DNA from: Symbiobacterium sp040797425
GTDB taxonomy: Bacteria > Bacillota > Sulfobacillia > Symbiobacteriales > Symbiobacteriaceae
Assembly: GCF_040797425.1 (NCBI RefSeq)
Contig: NZ_JBFNEH010000002.1
Coordinates: 62,001-126,000, forward strand
DNA: 64,000 bases
Reading direction: 5' to 3'
The position numbers and the translations under genes are program-made. Position 1 is the first letter of the stretch, and every line of letters starts with the position of its first letter. A model generated the notes under the pieces. That model did not search any database, had not been told where the DNA came from, and saw nothing but the letters and a program-made list of their open reading frames with translations. Shown here piece by piece: positions 43,509 to 52,144 of the stretch.

Positions 43509-43792
43509 ACGGTCGCTTTTCGGCGGCCTCCGCGCAGGCCGTAGTCGATCACGGACCCGATGCCTGGATGTGGCGGCGAAAAAACTGGCGCCGGTGCAAA
43601 CCAAAAGGGCTGTTTCTGCAGTCGTTGTAGTGGAGTCTCGTCAGCTGGAAACCGCTCCCCGGTTCGGTTGGGGCCGTCCACGCGCTGATTCACATAATTG
43701 TGGTATGTTCGTGCGGTGGACTGTGAAATTGGTCTCATGGTAGCATAGACCCGTTAGCTGCCCTGGCAGCATTTCGGAGAGGAGGATGGTTC

Positions 43793-44290
43793 ATGCCTAC
43801 CATCCGGGAGTCTGACCTCCCTGGAATTGGGCGTAAGTTTCAGATGGATGCGCGCAGCGGCGACAAGATCGTCGTGATCGTTCAGGACGACGGCCAGCGT
43901 GCGATCTACCATTTCCACTACGAGGATCCCGACGAGCCGATTTCTATGGTGACGCTGGACGATGCCGAGGCCCGGCAGCTGGCCGCCATCATCGGCGGTC
44001 TGGCATATCAACCCAAGTACCTGGAGAACCTGGACATCGACGTCAACGACCTGATGATCAAGTGGTACAAGGTGGAACCGAGCTCCCCCGTGGTGGGCAA
44101 GCTCATCGGAGAACTGGAGGTGCGGAAGACCACAGGCGCTTCGATTATCGCCATCATCAACGAGGACAAGACCAAGCGCATTAACCCAGGTCCCGAAGAA
44201 ATGCTCAAGGCCGGTCAGACCCTGGTGGTGGCGGGCGAGCGACGTCAGGTAAAGGCATTTGAGCGATTCCTGGCAGGGGAAAGTCGGTAG
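43793..44290 (+). CDS. khtT: KhtT-like regulatory subunit of a K+/H+ antiporter
   Basis: Soluble protein of 165 aa. Its C-terminal part (about residues 75-165) is a TrkA-C/RCK-C domain: VGKLIGELEVRKTTGASIIAII, then NPGPEEMLKAGQTLVVAGERRQV. In B. subtilis KhtT controls KhtU and senses c-di-AMP and pH. ATG 43793 has GGAGGATG upstream. It is followed three bases later by the antiporter gene; the third Bacillus gene, khtS, is absent. Confidence 0.92.
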   Translation: MPTIRESDLPGIGRKFQMDARSGDKIVVIVQDDGQRAIYHFHYEDPDEPISMVTLDDAEARQLAAIIGGLAYQPKYLENLDIDVNDLMIKWYKVEPSSPVVGKLIGELEVRKTTGASIIAIINEDKTKRINPGPEEMLKAGQTLVVAGERRQVKAFERFLAGESR

Positions 44291-44293
44291 CCC

Positions 44294-45544
44294 ATGGAAC
44301 ACGCGGTCTTCCAACTGGGTCTCGCACTCGCCCTCATGGCGGCCGCAGGCTATCTTGCCGCCCGATTGCGCATTTCCAACGTGCCATTCCTGATCGTCAT
44401 GGGCATGCTGCTCGGTCCGCACGCCCCCAAGATCGGGATGATCGACCTCACCTTCATCGACAGCGCCCCGCTCATCGAGTTCATGGGGCGCCTGGGCGTG
44501 CTGTTCCTGCTCTTCTACCTGGGGCTTGAGTTCTCCATCGGACGCCTGGTGAAGGCCGGCCGGAAGATCGCAGTGGCGGGCACGATCCACGTGGGGCTCA
44601 GCCTTCTCTGCGGCTTCGTCTTCGGAAAGCTGATCATGGACTGGCCCCTCAAAGAGGTGCTGGTGGCGGCCGGCGCCATGACCGTCACCTCCAGCGCAAT
44701 CATCGCCAAGGTGCTGGTCGACCTGAAGCGCACGGCGAACCCGGAGACCGAGCTCATCTTGGGTATCGTCATGGCCGACGACCTCTTCCTGGCGGTCTAC
44801 CTCTCCATTGTCTCCGGCTACGTGCTGAGCGGCGCGACCTCGGTGGGCGGAGTCCTCCTGTCGGCGGGCACCGCGTTCGGTTTCATGCTCGCCGTCCTCG
44901 TCCTCAGCCGGCTGGCGATGCCGTGGATTAACCGCTTCCTGGGCAAGCTCTCTGACGAGATCTTCCTGCTGGCGGTCTTTGCGGCGCTGATGCTCGTCGC
45001 CGGCATCGGCGAGTCGCTGCACGTGGCCGAGGCCATCGGCGCCCTCCTCTTCGGCCTGGCGCTGGCAGAGAGCGAGCACCGGGAGCGCGTGGAGCACCTC
45101 ATCCTCCCATTCCGGGACTTCTTCGGTGCCCTGTTCTTCTTCAGCTTTGGCCTCTCCATCGACCCCTTTGGGCTCGGCGGGGCCGTCCTGCCTGCGATCA
45201 TCGCCGCACTGGTGAGCGCGATCGGCAACTTCACGGCGGGCATGCTGGCCGGCCGCTCGGCCGGGCTCTCGCACAAGGCCTCGTCCAACATCGGCCTGAC
45301 CATCGTCGCCCGCGGCGAGTTCTCCATCGTCATGGCGAACCTGGGCGCGGCGGGCGGCCTGATGCCGATCCTCCAGCCGTTCGCGGCCCTGTACGTGCTC
45401 ATCCTGGCCGTGGTCGGGCCGCTGCTGGCCAAGGAGTCGAAGACGATCTTCAACCTGCTCAACAAGATCTTCCACTGGCAGAAGCCGGCACCGCAGCGCA
45501 AGATTGCCCTCCCCACCGTGTCGGGCGGCGGGGGGCAGGACTAG
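44294..45544 (+). CDS. khtU: CPA2-family cation/proton antiporter KhtU
   Basis: Membrane antiporter of 416 aa with about 12 helices, moving K+ out against H+. Typical CPA2 segments include NVPFLIVMGMLLGPHAPKIG, VLFLLFYLGLEFSIGRL and AMTVTSSAIIAKVL. EAIGALLFGLALAESEHRE and IVARGEFSIVMANLG follow. No C-terminal RCK domain is fused; that function is supplied by the adjacent KhtT. Confidence 0.93.
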   Translation: MEHAVFQLGLALALMAAAGYLAARLRISNVPFLIVMGMLLGPHAPKIGMIDLTFIDSAPLIEFMGRLGVLFLLFYLGLEFSIGRLVKAGRKIAVAGTIHVGLSLLCGFVFGKLIMDWPLKEVLVAAGAMTVTSSAIIAKVLVDLKRTANPETELILGIVMADDLFLAVYLSIVSGYVLSGATSVGGVLLSAGTAFGFMLAVLVLSRLAMPWINRFLGKLSDEIFLLAVFAALMLVAGIGESLHVAEAIGALLFGLALAESEHRERVEHLILPFRDFFGALFFFSFGLSIDPFGLGGAVLPAIIAALVSAIGNFTAGMLAGRSAGLSHKASSNIGLTIVARGEFSIVMANLGAAGGLMPILQPFAALYVLILAVVGPLLAKESKTIFNLLNKIFHWQKPAPQRKIALPTVSGGGGQD

Positions 45545-45567
45545 CCGAACCGTGTTCTGCCGCGATC

Positions 45568-45599
45568 AGGGCCGCTTCCCCGCCGGGGGAAGCGGCCCT
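45568..45599. terminator. bidirectional hairpin between khtU and comER
   Basis: AGGGCCGCTTCCCC (45568-45581) pairs perfectly with 45586-45599. It lies between converging genes. Confidence 0.85.
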
Positions 45600-45610
45600 C
45601 AGGCATCTGC

Positions 45611-46423
45611 TCAGAGATCCAGCCGGGATCGTTGCACCTCTTCGTGGGCGGCCGTGGCTCCCAGCACCTCCTCCCAGAGGCGGGCGAAGAGCGGGCGCAG
45701 CGCTTCGACGCCCGCGGCGGCCACGCCGCCGGGCGTCGACACCCGGTCGACCACGTCAGCGAAGGTGTACCCGTGTTGCTCCATCAACTCACAGGTGGCC
45801 CGGGCGGTCTCCCGCACCATGACCTCCGCGGCCGCGCGGGAGAGGCCCGGCGCCCTGCTGCAGGCGGCCAAGGCCAGGGCGTGGAGGGCATAGCTGACGA
45901 AGGCCGGGCCGCAGGCGGTGAGGTCGGAGGCGGCGCGCACGTCTTCCTCGGCGACGACGTGCGGCGTGCTGACAGCGCTCATCAGCCGCACGAGCAGGGC
46001 GCGGTCTTCGTGGGTGCAGCGCTCGCCGAAGACCAGCAGCGATGCGCCCCGGCCCACGGCGTGCACCACGGACGGGATGACCTTGGCCACCCGGGCCGGG
46101 GTCCGCTCCTCCAGCATGGCCACGGTGACGGTGTTGTTGATGGCGACCAGCAGGTGATTCCGGGTTATGTACGGTGCAATCTCCGCCAGGACGGCTCCCG
46201 TGTCGCCCGCCTTCACACAGAGGAAGACGGCGTCGCAGCGCCGCACGAGGTCGCCGTTGCTGTACGCCTGCTGCACACCCGGCAGCGCCTCCGCTACCCG
46301 GCGTCGCTTTTCCAGCGTGCGCGAGTGGATGACGACCTCGTCCGGCCGAAGCGCCCCCGCACGCACCAGTGCGGTCACCAGGAGCCGGCCCATGTTGCCC
46401 ATGCCGATGAAGCCCACTCTCAT
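45611..46423 (-). CDS. comER: ComER/ProC-family NAD(P)-dependent reductase
   Basis: Pyrroline-5-carboxylate reductase-like protein of 270 aa. The N-terminal Rossmann fold begins MRVGFIGMGNMGRLLVTALV and the C-terminal helical domain carries DLTACGPAFVSYALHAL. Late-competence ComER proteins of Bacillus share this arrangement. Whether it makes proline or acts in competence or sporulation control cannot be told from sequence. ATG 46423 is placed by GGAGGG seven bases upstream. Confidence 0.82.
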   Translation of the reverse strand: MRVGFIGMGNMGRLLVTALVRAGALRPDEVVIHSRTLEKRRRVAEALPGVQQAYSNGDLVRRCDAVFLCVKAGDTGAVLAEIAPYITRNHLLVAINNTVTVAMLEERTPARVAKVIPSVVHAVGRGASLLVFGERCTHEDRALLVRLMSAVSTPHVVAEEDVRAASDLTACGPAFVSYALHALALAACSRAPGLSRAAAEVMVRETARATCELMEQHGYTFADVVDRVSTPGGVAAAGVEALRPLFARLWEEVLGATAAHEEVQRSRLDL

Positions 46424-46613
46424 CGGGGGTCCCTCCTGCGCCTGATTCACTGGTTCCCAGAGTATTCGGGGGTGAGCCCGTGGGTCACCGACTGCGCCTG
46501 CAGAGATCCGGCCCCTCCGTCCGGGCGTGTCTCGGTCGGTCCGACCCCGTGGACCCACAACTGGGCGAATGGTACAATGCACAACGTGAACACATCTGGG
46601 GAGGCTGCTTGAC

Positions 46614-47733
46614 ATGTACGATGAACTGGCTCGCCGTGCTCAGCGGCTGGAGGAGAAACTCACCGAACTCAGGAGGTCTCTTTGACGTCGACCGGCGGCT
46701 CGAGGAGATTGCAGCGCTGGAGCACCAGCTCGCCGCGCCTGATTTCTGGAACGACCAGGAGAACGCGCAGCGGGTCACCCGTCAGGTCGCCCAGCTGCGC
46801 GCCCCCATCGAGCAACTGGAGGGCTACCAGCGCCGGCTCGAGGACCTGAAGGTGATGGTCGACCTCGCCGAGGAGGGGGCGGACGCCGAACTGGCGGCCG
46901 AGGCGCAGCGCGAGACCGACGAGTTGGAGCAGCAGGTGCACAAGCTGGAGCTGCAGGTGCTGCTCAATGGCAAGTACGACTCCTTCAACGCGATCCTCAG
47001 CATCCACGCCGGTGCCGGCGGCACCGAGGCTCAGGACTGGGCGGAGATGCTCCAGCGCATGTACGTGCGCTGGGCCGAACGCCGCGGCTTCAAGGTGGAG
47101 GAGCTGGACCGCCTGGAGGGCGAGGAGGCCGGCATCAAGTCGGTGACGATGGCCGTGCGGGGGCCCTACGCGTATGGCTTCCTCCGTCCGGAGATGGGCG
47201 TGCACCGCCTGGTGCGCATCTCGCCTTTCGATGCGTCCGGGCGGCGGCATACCTCCTTCGCCGCCGTTGAGGTGATGCCCGAGATCGAGGAAGACGTGGA
47301 CGACGTGGAGATCCGGCCCGAGGACCTGCGCATCGACACGTTCCGGTCCAGCGGCGCGGGCGGCCAGCACGTGAACAAGACGGAGTCGGCCGTGCGCATC
47401 ACCCACCTACCCACGGGCATCGTGGTCACGTGCCAGCAGGAGCGGTCGCAGATGCAGAACCGGGCGGTGGCCATGATGATGCTCCGCTCCAAGCTGGTGG
47501 AGCTGAAGATCGAGGAGCAGAACAAGGAGATGGCCCAGGTGAGGGGCCCGCAGATGGAGATCGCCTGGGGAAGCCAGATCCGCAGCTACGTGTTCCAGCC
47601 CTACACCCTGGTGAAAGACCACCGCAGCGGGGTGGAGGTGGGCAACGCCCAGGCGGTGATGGACGGCGACCTCGATCCGTTTATCTACGGCTACCTGGAG
47701 AAGCGGGCAAGCGGTGGACTGTCTCGACCCTGA
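46614..47733 (+). CDS. prfB: peptide chain release factor 2, programmed +1 frameshift
   Basis: Terminates translation at UGA and UAA. The first 23 codons from ATG 46614 (MYDELARRAQRLEEKLTELR, then RSL) end in CTT TGA at 46680-46685. Skipping one base gives GAC and the rest of the protein, DVDRRLEEIAALEHQL, open to 47733, about 372 aa in total. The AGGAGG at 46671-46676 sits three bases before CTT, matching the classic prfB frameshift signal that senses RF2 level. The GGQ motif is in SSGAGGQHVNKTESA and the tripeptide anticodon region is SPF in ISPFDASGRR. Confidence 0.97.
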
Positions 47734-47761
47734 TTCGGCCCAGGAAGGGAGCAGAGACCGG

Positions 47762-48187
47762 ATGGCGCACCGATCGAGGCTGCTGTGGCTGTTGGTGGCG
47801 GCCGGAATCGCCGGCGGGATGTTGGCCGGCCGGGTGATGGCCCAGGGGAGCGAGCCGGGCACCGGCGGCGACCCACTGGTGACCCGATCGTTTGTGGAAC
47901 AGTACGTGGAAGAGATGGCGGTCTACCGCGTCGTCAACGTGTCCAAAGGCCAGCGGGTGATCGGCGAGGCGGGCACCGAGATGGTGCTGCGTTCCGGCCG
48001 GGCGACGGCCATCGTGTCGGAGCTGGGCGGGCTGCTGGACGCAACCCAGGGCATCGACACCCCGGGAGGGGCCGAGATCCCCAAGAACCACCTGATCGTG
48101 GTCCCGCGCAGCGACGGCCGCGGCTTCTACGCGGAGACCAATTTGGTTCTCATGGTGAAGGGCAAGATCACGATTGAGACGGAGTAG
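47762..48187 (+). CDS. small secreted or membrane-anchored hypothetical protein
   Basis: Protein of 141 aa from ATG 47762 with an N-terminal hydrophobic segment (RLLWLLVAAGIAGGMLAG) ending near AQG, consistent with a signal peptide or anchor. The mature part (YVEEMAVYRVVNVSKGQRVIGEAGTEMVLRSGRATAI and onwards) is beta-rich, and I do not recognise a family. It is 28 bp downstream of prfB and followed by a TagA-like transferase. Confidence 0.7.
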   Translation: MAHRSRLLWLLVAAGIAGGMLAGRVMAQGSEPGTGGDPLVTRSFVEQYVEEMAVYRVVNVSKGQRVIGEAGTEMVLRSGRATAIVSELGGLLDATQGIDTPGGAEIPKNHLIVVPRSDGRGFYAETNLVLMVKGKITIETE

Positions 48188-48214
48188 GCGCACCGCCCGC
48201 GGCGCGGTCGCACA

Positions 48215-48976
48215 GTGGTGGCAGACAACATGAAGCGAGTGCAGATCCTCTCGATTGCCGTGGACCGCGTGACCATGGCCGAGGCGGTGGAGCGGTGCCT
48301 CGGGTTCATCGACGCGGGCGGCCCGCACCTGGTGGTTACGCCCAACGCGGAGATTGCCGCCGCGGCCGCACGCGACCCCGATCTGGCGGCCATCATCAAC
48401 GGCGCGGACCTGGTGGTGCCCGACGGCATCGGCGTGGTGGCGGCCTCCCGCCTTCTGGGCGATCCCCTGCCGGAGAAGGTGGGGGGCTGCGACCTGGCCA
48501 CCAACCTGCTCGCGGCGCTGGAGCGCCGCGGCGGGGGGCGGATCTTCCTGCTGGGGACGCGCCCGGAGGTGGTGGCCGAGGCGGCGCGGCGCCTGGCGGA
48601 CGCCTACCCCCACGTCGACGTGGTGGGCTGGCGCGACGGCTTCTTCCGTCCGGAGGAGGAGCCGGAGATCCTCGCGCAGATCCGGGAGGCCCGGCCCGAC
48701 GTGCTCTTCGTCGCCCTGGGCTCGCCGAAGCAGGAGCGCTGGCTGCACCGCCACCTGCGGAGCCTGGGGGTGCCGCTGGGAATGGGGGTCGGCGGCACCA
48801 TCGACGTGTGGGCGGGCGCGGTGCCCCGGGCCCCGGAGTGGATGCTCAGGGCCAACCTCGAGTGGCTCTACCGCATCGTGCGCCTGCGCCGGGTGAGCCG
48901 CAGCGTTCCGCCGCTCGTGCGGTTCGCACTGGCCGTGCTGGGCGAGCGCTGGCGGCGGGGCCGGAGCCACAAATAA
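48215..48976 (+). CDS. WecG/TagA/CpsF family N-acetylmannosaminyltransferase-like protein
   Basis: GT26-family glycosyltransferase of 253 aa. Motifs include HLVVTPNAEIAAAAARDPDL, GADLVVPDGIGVVAASRLLG and VALGSPKQERWLHRHL with GVGGTIDVWAGAVPRAPEWM. TagA adds ManNAc to undecaprenyl-PP-GlcNAc in teichoic acid linkage. UDP-ManNAc would come from the wecB product at the start of the window. GTG 48215 or ATG 48230 may be the start; neither has a strong ribosome site. Confidence 0.9.
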   Translation: MVADNMKRVQILSIAVDRVTMAEAVERCLGFIDAGGPHLVVTPNAEIAAAAARDPDLAAIINGADLVVPDGIGVVAASRLLGDPLPEKVGGCDLATNLLAALERRGGGRIFLLGTRPEVVAEAARRLADAYPHVDVVGWRDGFFRPEEEPEILAQIREARPDVLFVALGSPKQERWLHRHLRSLGVPLGMGVGGTIDVWAGAVPRAPEWMLRANLEWLYRIVRLRRVSRSVPPLVRFALAVLGERWRRGRSHK

Positions 48977-48985
48977 GAACGACAC

Positions 48986-49011
48986 GACCCACCCGGGCCG
49001 CCGGGTGGGTC
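48986..49011 (+). terminator. hairpin after the TagA-like gene
   Basis: GACCCACCCGG (48986-48996) pairs with CCGGGTGGGTC (49001-49011) over a 4-base loop. The remaining 190 bp before ftsE is AT-richer, with no clear promoter. Confidence 0.7.
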
Positions 49012-49205
49012 GACGCGTGTCGGGGGCTGCGATGGTGCGATCTACCAGTGCAGCCAGAAACGGAATGAGCTAGAATTTCAGCGGTAGGAAGGGAAGGGTT
49101 GGCCATCCGTCGAACACCCTCCCCAGGTTCTATTTTAGACATTTGGATAATGAAGGATGGAATCGATCCGCGGCGTATACGAAGTAAGCGGTGGGGTGAT
49201 CCCGC

Positions 49206-49895
49206 GTGATCCGTTTCATAAATGTTACCAAAGTTTACCCACATATGAAAACACCTTCCCTCGACGGGATCAACCTGGAGGTTGACCGGGGGGAGTTTGT
49301 CTTTCTGGTTGGCCCTTCGGGCGCTGGCAAGTCGACCCTGCTGAAGCTGCTCTACCGGGAGGAGGTGCCCACCTCCGGCCAGCTCCTGATCGACGGCAAG
49401 GATGTGGCGAAGCTGCCTCCCCGGGCGGTGCCCTACCTGCGGCGCAACCTCGGGGTGATCTTTCAGGACTTCAAACTCCTGCCGGACCGCACCGTGTTCG
49501 ACAATGTGGCCTTTGCGCTGGAGTGCACCGACGTGCCCCGGCGGGAGATCATGCGCCGGGTGCCGGCGGCGCTGGAGTTGGTGGGGCTGCGGCACAAGAG
49601 CCGTGCGCTGGCGGCCGAGCTTTCCGGCGGCGAGCAGCAGCGGGTGGCGGTGGCCCGGGCCATCGTCCGCAATCCCGTGCTGGTGATCGCAGACGAGCCC
49701 ACAGGGAACCTCGACCCCGAGAATACGTGGGCGATCATGAACCTGCTGAACCAGATCAACCAGATGGGCGCCACCGTGGTCGTGGCCACGCATGCGGCCG
49801 AGATCGTCGACAGCATGAAGAAGCGCGTCGTCGCCCTGGAACGGGGCCGCGTGGTGCGGGACGAGAACAGGGGGACGTACGGCCATGAGTCTTAG
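49206..49895 (+). CDS. ftsE: cell-division ABC ATPase FtsE
   Basis: ATP-binding half of the FtsEX complex. The product is 229 aa with Walker A GPSGAGKS, signature ELSGGEQQRVAVARA, and Walker B VLVIADEPTGNLD. The complex does not transport; it activates periplasmic or extracellular wall hydrolases. The GTG start at 49206 gives MIRFINVTKVYP as in homologues. The end overlaps ftsX by 11 bases. Confidence 0.96.
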   Translation: MIRFINVTKVYPHMKTPSLDGINLEVDRGEFVFLVGPSGAGKSTLLKLLYREEVPTSGQLLIDGKDVAKLPPRAVPYLRRNLGVIFQDFKLLPDRTVFDNVAFALECTDVPRREIMRRVPAALELVGLRHKSRALAAELSGGEQQRVAVARAIVRNPVLVIADEPTGNLDPENTWAIMNLLNQINQMGATVVVATHAAEIVDSMKKRVVALERGRVVRDENRGTYGHES

Positions 49896-50808
49896 GGGAT
49901 GGGTCAGCGCGCTGCGGGACGCGCTGCACAACACGCGGCGGGGGAGCCTGATGTCCCTGGCCTCCGTCCTCTCGGTGGCCGTGACGCTTCTGGTGCTGGC
50001 GGTGGTCTCGCTGCTGGCCGTGAACCTCGAGTACTGGGCAGCCACCGCAGAGAGCCAGGTGGAGATCAAGGGTTACCTCTGTACGGCCAAGCGGGACGAG
50101 GTCAAGTGTGGAGGGCGTGACCTGACCCAGGCGGAAACCGAGGCCATTCTCGAGCGCATCCGCCAGATGCCGGACGTGGTGCAGGTCACCTTCCTCAGCC
50201 GGCACGAGGCGCTGGAGCAGATGAAGCAGGCCGATCCCTCCCAGGCGGCGATCTTCGAGGGCTACGAGGGCGACGAGAACCCGCTCTCCGATGAGGTCTA
50301 CGTGAAGGTCCGCGACGTGGAACTGGTCCCCGCCGTGGCGGAGCAGATCCAGCGGCTGGACGGCGTCGCCAAGGTGGACTACGGCAAGGAGATCGTGGCA
50401 GACCTGCTGGCCTTCACCCGGGCGGTGCGCATCGCAGGGCTGGGGCTGGTGCTGCTGCTCCTCTTCGCCACCGTGCTCACCCTGTCCAACACGATTCGCC
50501 TCTCGGTCTACGCCCGCCGCCGCGAGGTCTCCATCATGAAGTTGGTGGGCGCCACCGACTGGTACATCCGCCGGCCGTTCGTGCTGGAGGGCATGCTGCT
50601 CGGCGCTGTGGGCGCCGGACTGGCCGGCGGTGTGACCGCCTGGGGCTACATGCGCCTCGCTCCGGTCATCCAGCAGTCGGTGCCCTTCCTGCCCGTGGTG
50701 CAGCCTTCACTGGTCCTGGCCGACCTGGTGCTGGGCCTGCTGCTCCTGGGCGCGGCGCTGGGCGCCGTGGGGAGCTACTTCTCGCTGCGTCGCTTCCTGA
50801 AGGTCTAA
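49885..50808 (+). CDS. ftsX: cell-division membrane protein FtsX
   Basis: Membrane half of FtsEX, 307 aa, four helices: one near residues 23-50 and three in the C-terminal half (from about 185). The large extracytoplasmic domain (about 50-180) would contact a wall hydrolase. It contains EYWAATAESQVEIKGYL and a cysteine-containing insert (YLCTAKRDEVKCGG). The adjacent M23 hydrolase is the natural partner. Confidence 0.95.
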   Translation: MSLRGWVSALRDALHNTRRGSLMSLASVLSVAVTLLVLAVVSLLAVNLEYWAATAESQVEIKGYLCTAKRDEVKCGGRDLTQAETEAILERIRQMPDVVQVTFLSRHEALEQMKQADPSQAAIFEGYEGDENPLSDEVYVKVRDVELVPAVAEQIQRLDGVAKVDYGKEIVADLLAFTRAVRIAGLGLVLLLLFATVLTLSNTIRLSVYARRREVSIMKLVGATDWYIRRPFVLEGMLLGAVGAGLAGGVTAWGYMRLAPVIQQSVPFLPVVQPSLVLADLVLGLLLLGAALGAVGSYFSLRRFLKV

Positions 50809-50825
50809 GGGGGGTGTCGGATACC

Positions 50826-51986
50826 GTGCGCAGGGGACATCGCTGGGTCTCGATGATCGCCACAGCGCTGCTCCTCAGTCTCTTGGCGCCGCTCTCCTCC
50901 GCCCCCGCCCGGGCGAGCGACATCCGGGCGCAGCTGGAGCAGGCGCAACGTGACCTGGAGGCGGTGCGGCAGAAGCAGGCCGAGGTGCAGAACGAGCTGG
51001 CCGACCTCGCCTTCCAGGCCGAGGAGGCGGAGGCCCAGCTCAGGCTGGTGGAGGCCGAACTGATGGAGGCCAACGCCAACCTGGCGGTGATCACGGCCGA
51101 GTACGATGAGGTCTCAGCTGAACTGGAGCAGGTGGAGGCCGAACTGGACGAAGCCGAGGCCCGCTACCGGGAGAAGCGGGACGTGCTGGGCGACCGCATC
51201 CGTGCCCTCCGGGAAAACGGGCCGGTCGACTGGATCTCCGTGCTCTTCGGCGCCGCCTCCTTCCGGGATTTCGTCAGCCGCGCCGAGGTTCTCTCGATGA
51301 TCGCCAAGAAGGACCGTGAACTGGTGGAGCAGGTCACCGCCGAGAAGCTCGCACTGGAGGAGAAGCAGCGCGAGGTGGAGGGGCGGAAGACCCGCCTGGC
51401 TGCTCTGAAGACCGAGGCGGAAGAGTACCAGGCTACGGTCGTGGCCAAACGGGCCGAGCGGGAGCAGGTCTCCCGGTCGCTTGCGGAGCGACGGGAGGCG
51501 CTGGCGGCACAGCTGGATGAGATGGAGTGGTACAGCCAGCAGCTCGCCGAACAGGTGGCCGCCCTGGTGCGGGAACTAAACCGCCAGGCCGGCGTGTTTG
51601 CCCCGATCCCGCCGGTCACCCCGGTGGTGATCACCGATCCGTTCGGGATGCGGTGGCACCCGATTCTCGGCACGCAGCGCATGCACTATGGTACGGACTT
51701 CTCCGCCAGCTGGGGGCAGACCGTCCGGGCCATCGAGTCCGGTGTGGTGCTTCAGACCAGCTATGACGACGTGTACGGCAACCTGGTGATCATCGACCAC
51801 GGCGGCGGCATCACCTCGTGGTACGCGCACAACAGCGAAATCCTGGTGTCCGAGGGTCAGGCGGTGAGCCAGGGCGATCCGATCGCCCGCGCCGGATCCA
51901 CGGGCTGGTCCACCGGCCCGCACGTGCACCTGGAGATCCACGTTGACGGCGTGCAGAAGGACCCGATGGATTACATCAACTGGTAG
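50826..51986 (+). CDS. coiled-coil M23 (LytM) peptidoglycan hydrolase
   Basis: Secreted endopeptidase-type protein of 386 aa. A signal peptide (to about residue 30, SAPARAS) precedes a long coiled coil (about 32-245) and a C-terminal LytM domain. All zinc ligands are intact (MHYGTDFSAS, GPHVHLEIHV), unlike the SpoIIQ-like protein. This EnvC/PcsB-like architecture next to ftsEX suggests it is the hydrolase activated by FtsEX. GTG 50826 is chosen since the G-run lies about ten bases upstream; GTG 50814 overlaps that run. Confidence 0.9.
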   Translation: MRRGHRWVSMIATALLLSLLAPLSSAPARASDIRAQLEQAQRDLEAVRQKQAEVQNELADLAFQAEEAEAQLRLVEAELMEANANLAVITAEYDEVSAELEQVEAELDEAEARYREKRDVLGDRIRALRENGPVDWISVLFGAASFRDFVSRAEVLSMIAKKDRELVEQVTAEKLALEEKQREVEGRKTRLAALKTEAEEYQATVVAKRAEREQVSRSLAERREALAAQLDEMEWYSQQLAEQVAALVRELNRQAGVFAPIPPVTPVVITDPFGMRWHPILGTQRMHYGTDFSASWGQTVRAIESGVVLQTSYDDVYGNLVIIDHGGGITSWYAHNSEILVSEGQAVSQGDPIARAGSTGWSTGPHVHLEIHVDGVQKDPMDYINW

Positions 51987-52002
51987 TCCAACCCCGACAC
52001 GG

Positions 52003-52038
52003 CGGGGCCCGTGCCGCAGGCGCGGCCGGGCCCCGTTT
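52003..52038 (+). terminator. hairpin after the M23 hydrolase gene
   Basis: CGGGGCCCG (52003-52011) pairs with CGGGCCCCG (52027-52035) followed by TTT. Confidence 0.8.
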
Positions 52039-52055
52039 GGGCGTGTGGAACTTGT

Positions 52056-52085
52056 TTGACCACGGCGGAACGCAAGGAGTATACT
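52056..52085 (+). promoter_or_regulatory. sigma-A promoter of ctpB
   Basis: TTGACC (52056-52061) and TATACT (52080-52085) are 18 bp apart, about 60 bp before the gene. Confidence 0.7.
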
Positions 52086-52144
52086 CCTAGTCAGGCTCTG
52101 ATAGACATGGGGGAGAGGCTTGTTCCAAGAGAGGATGACGTGTT

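Noticed and set aside
43472..43792. Riboswitch before khtTU (for example c-di-AMP type)
   Set aside because: KhtT responds to c-di-AMP in Bacillus, so I looked for the RNA class, but no conserved core or terminator structure was found in the 321-bp gap.
46480..46683. Upstream in-frame start of prfB at 46480
   Set aside because: Its translation before residue 68 does not resemble RF2, whereas the frameshift reading gives the usual N-terminal helix.
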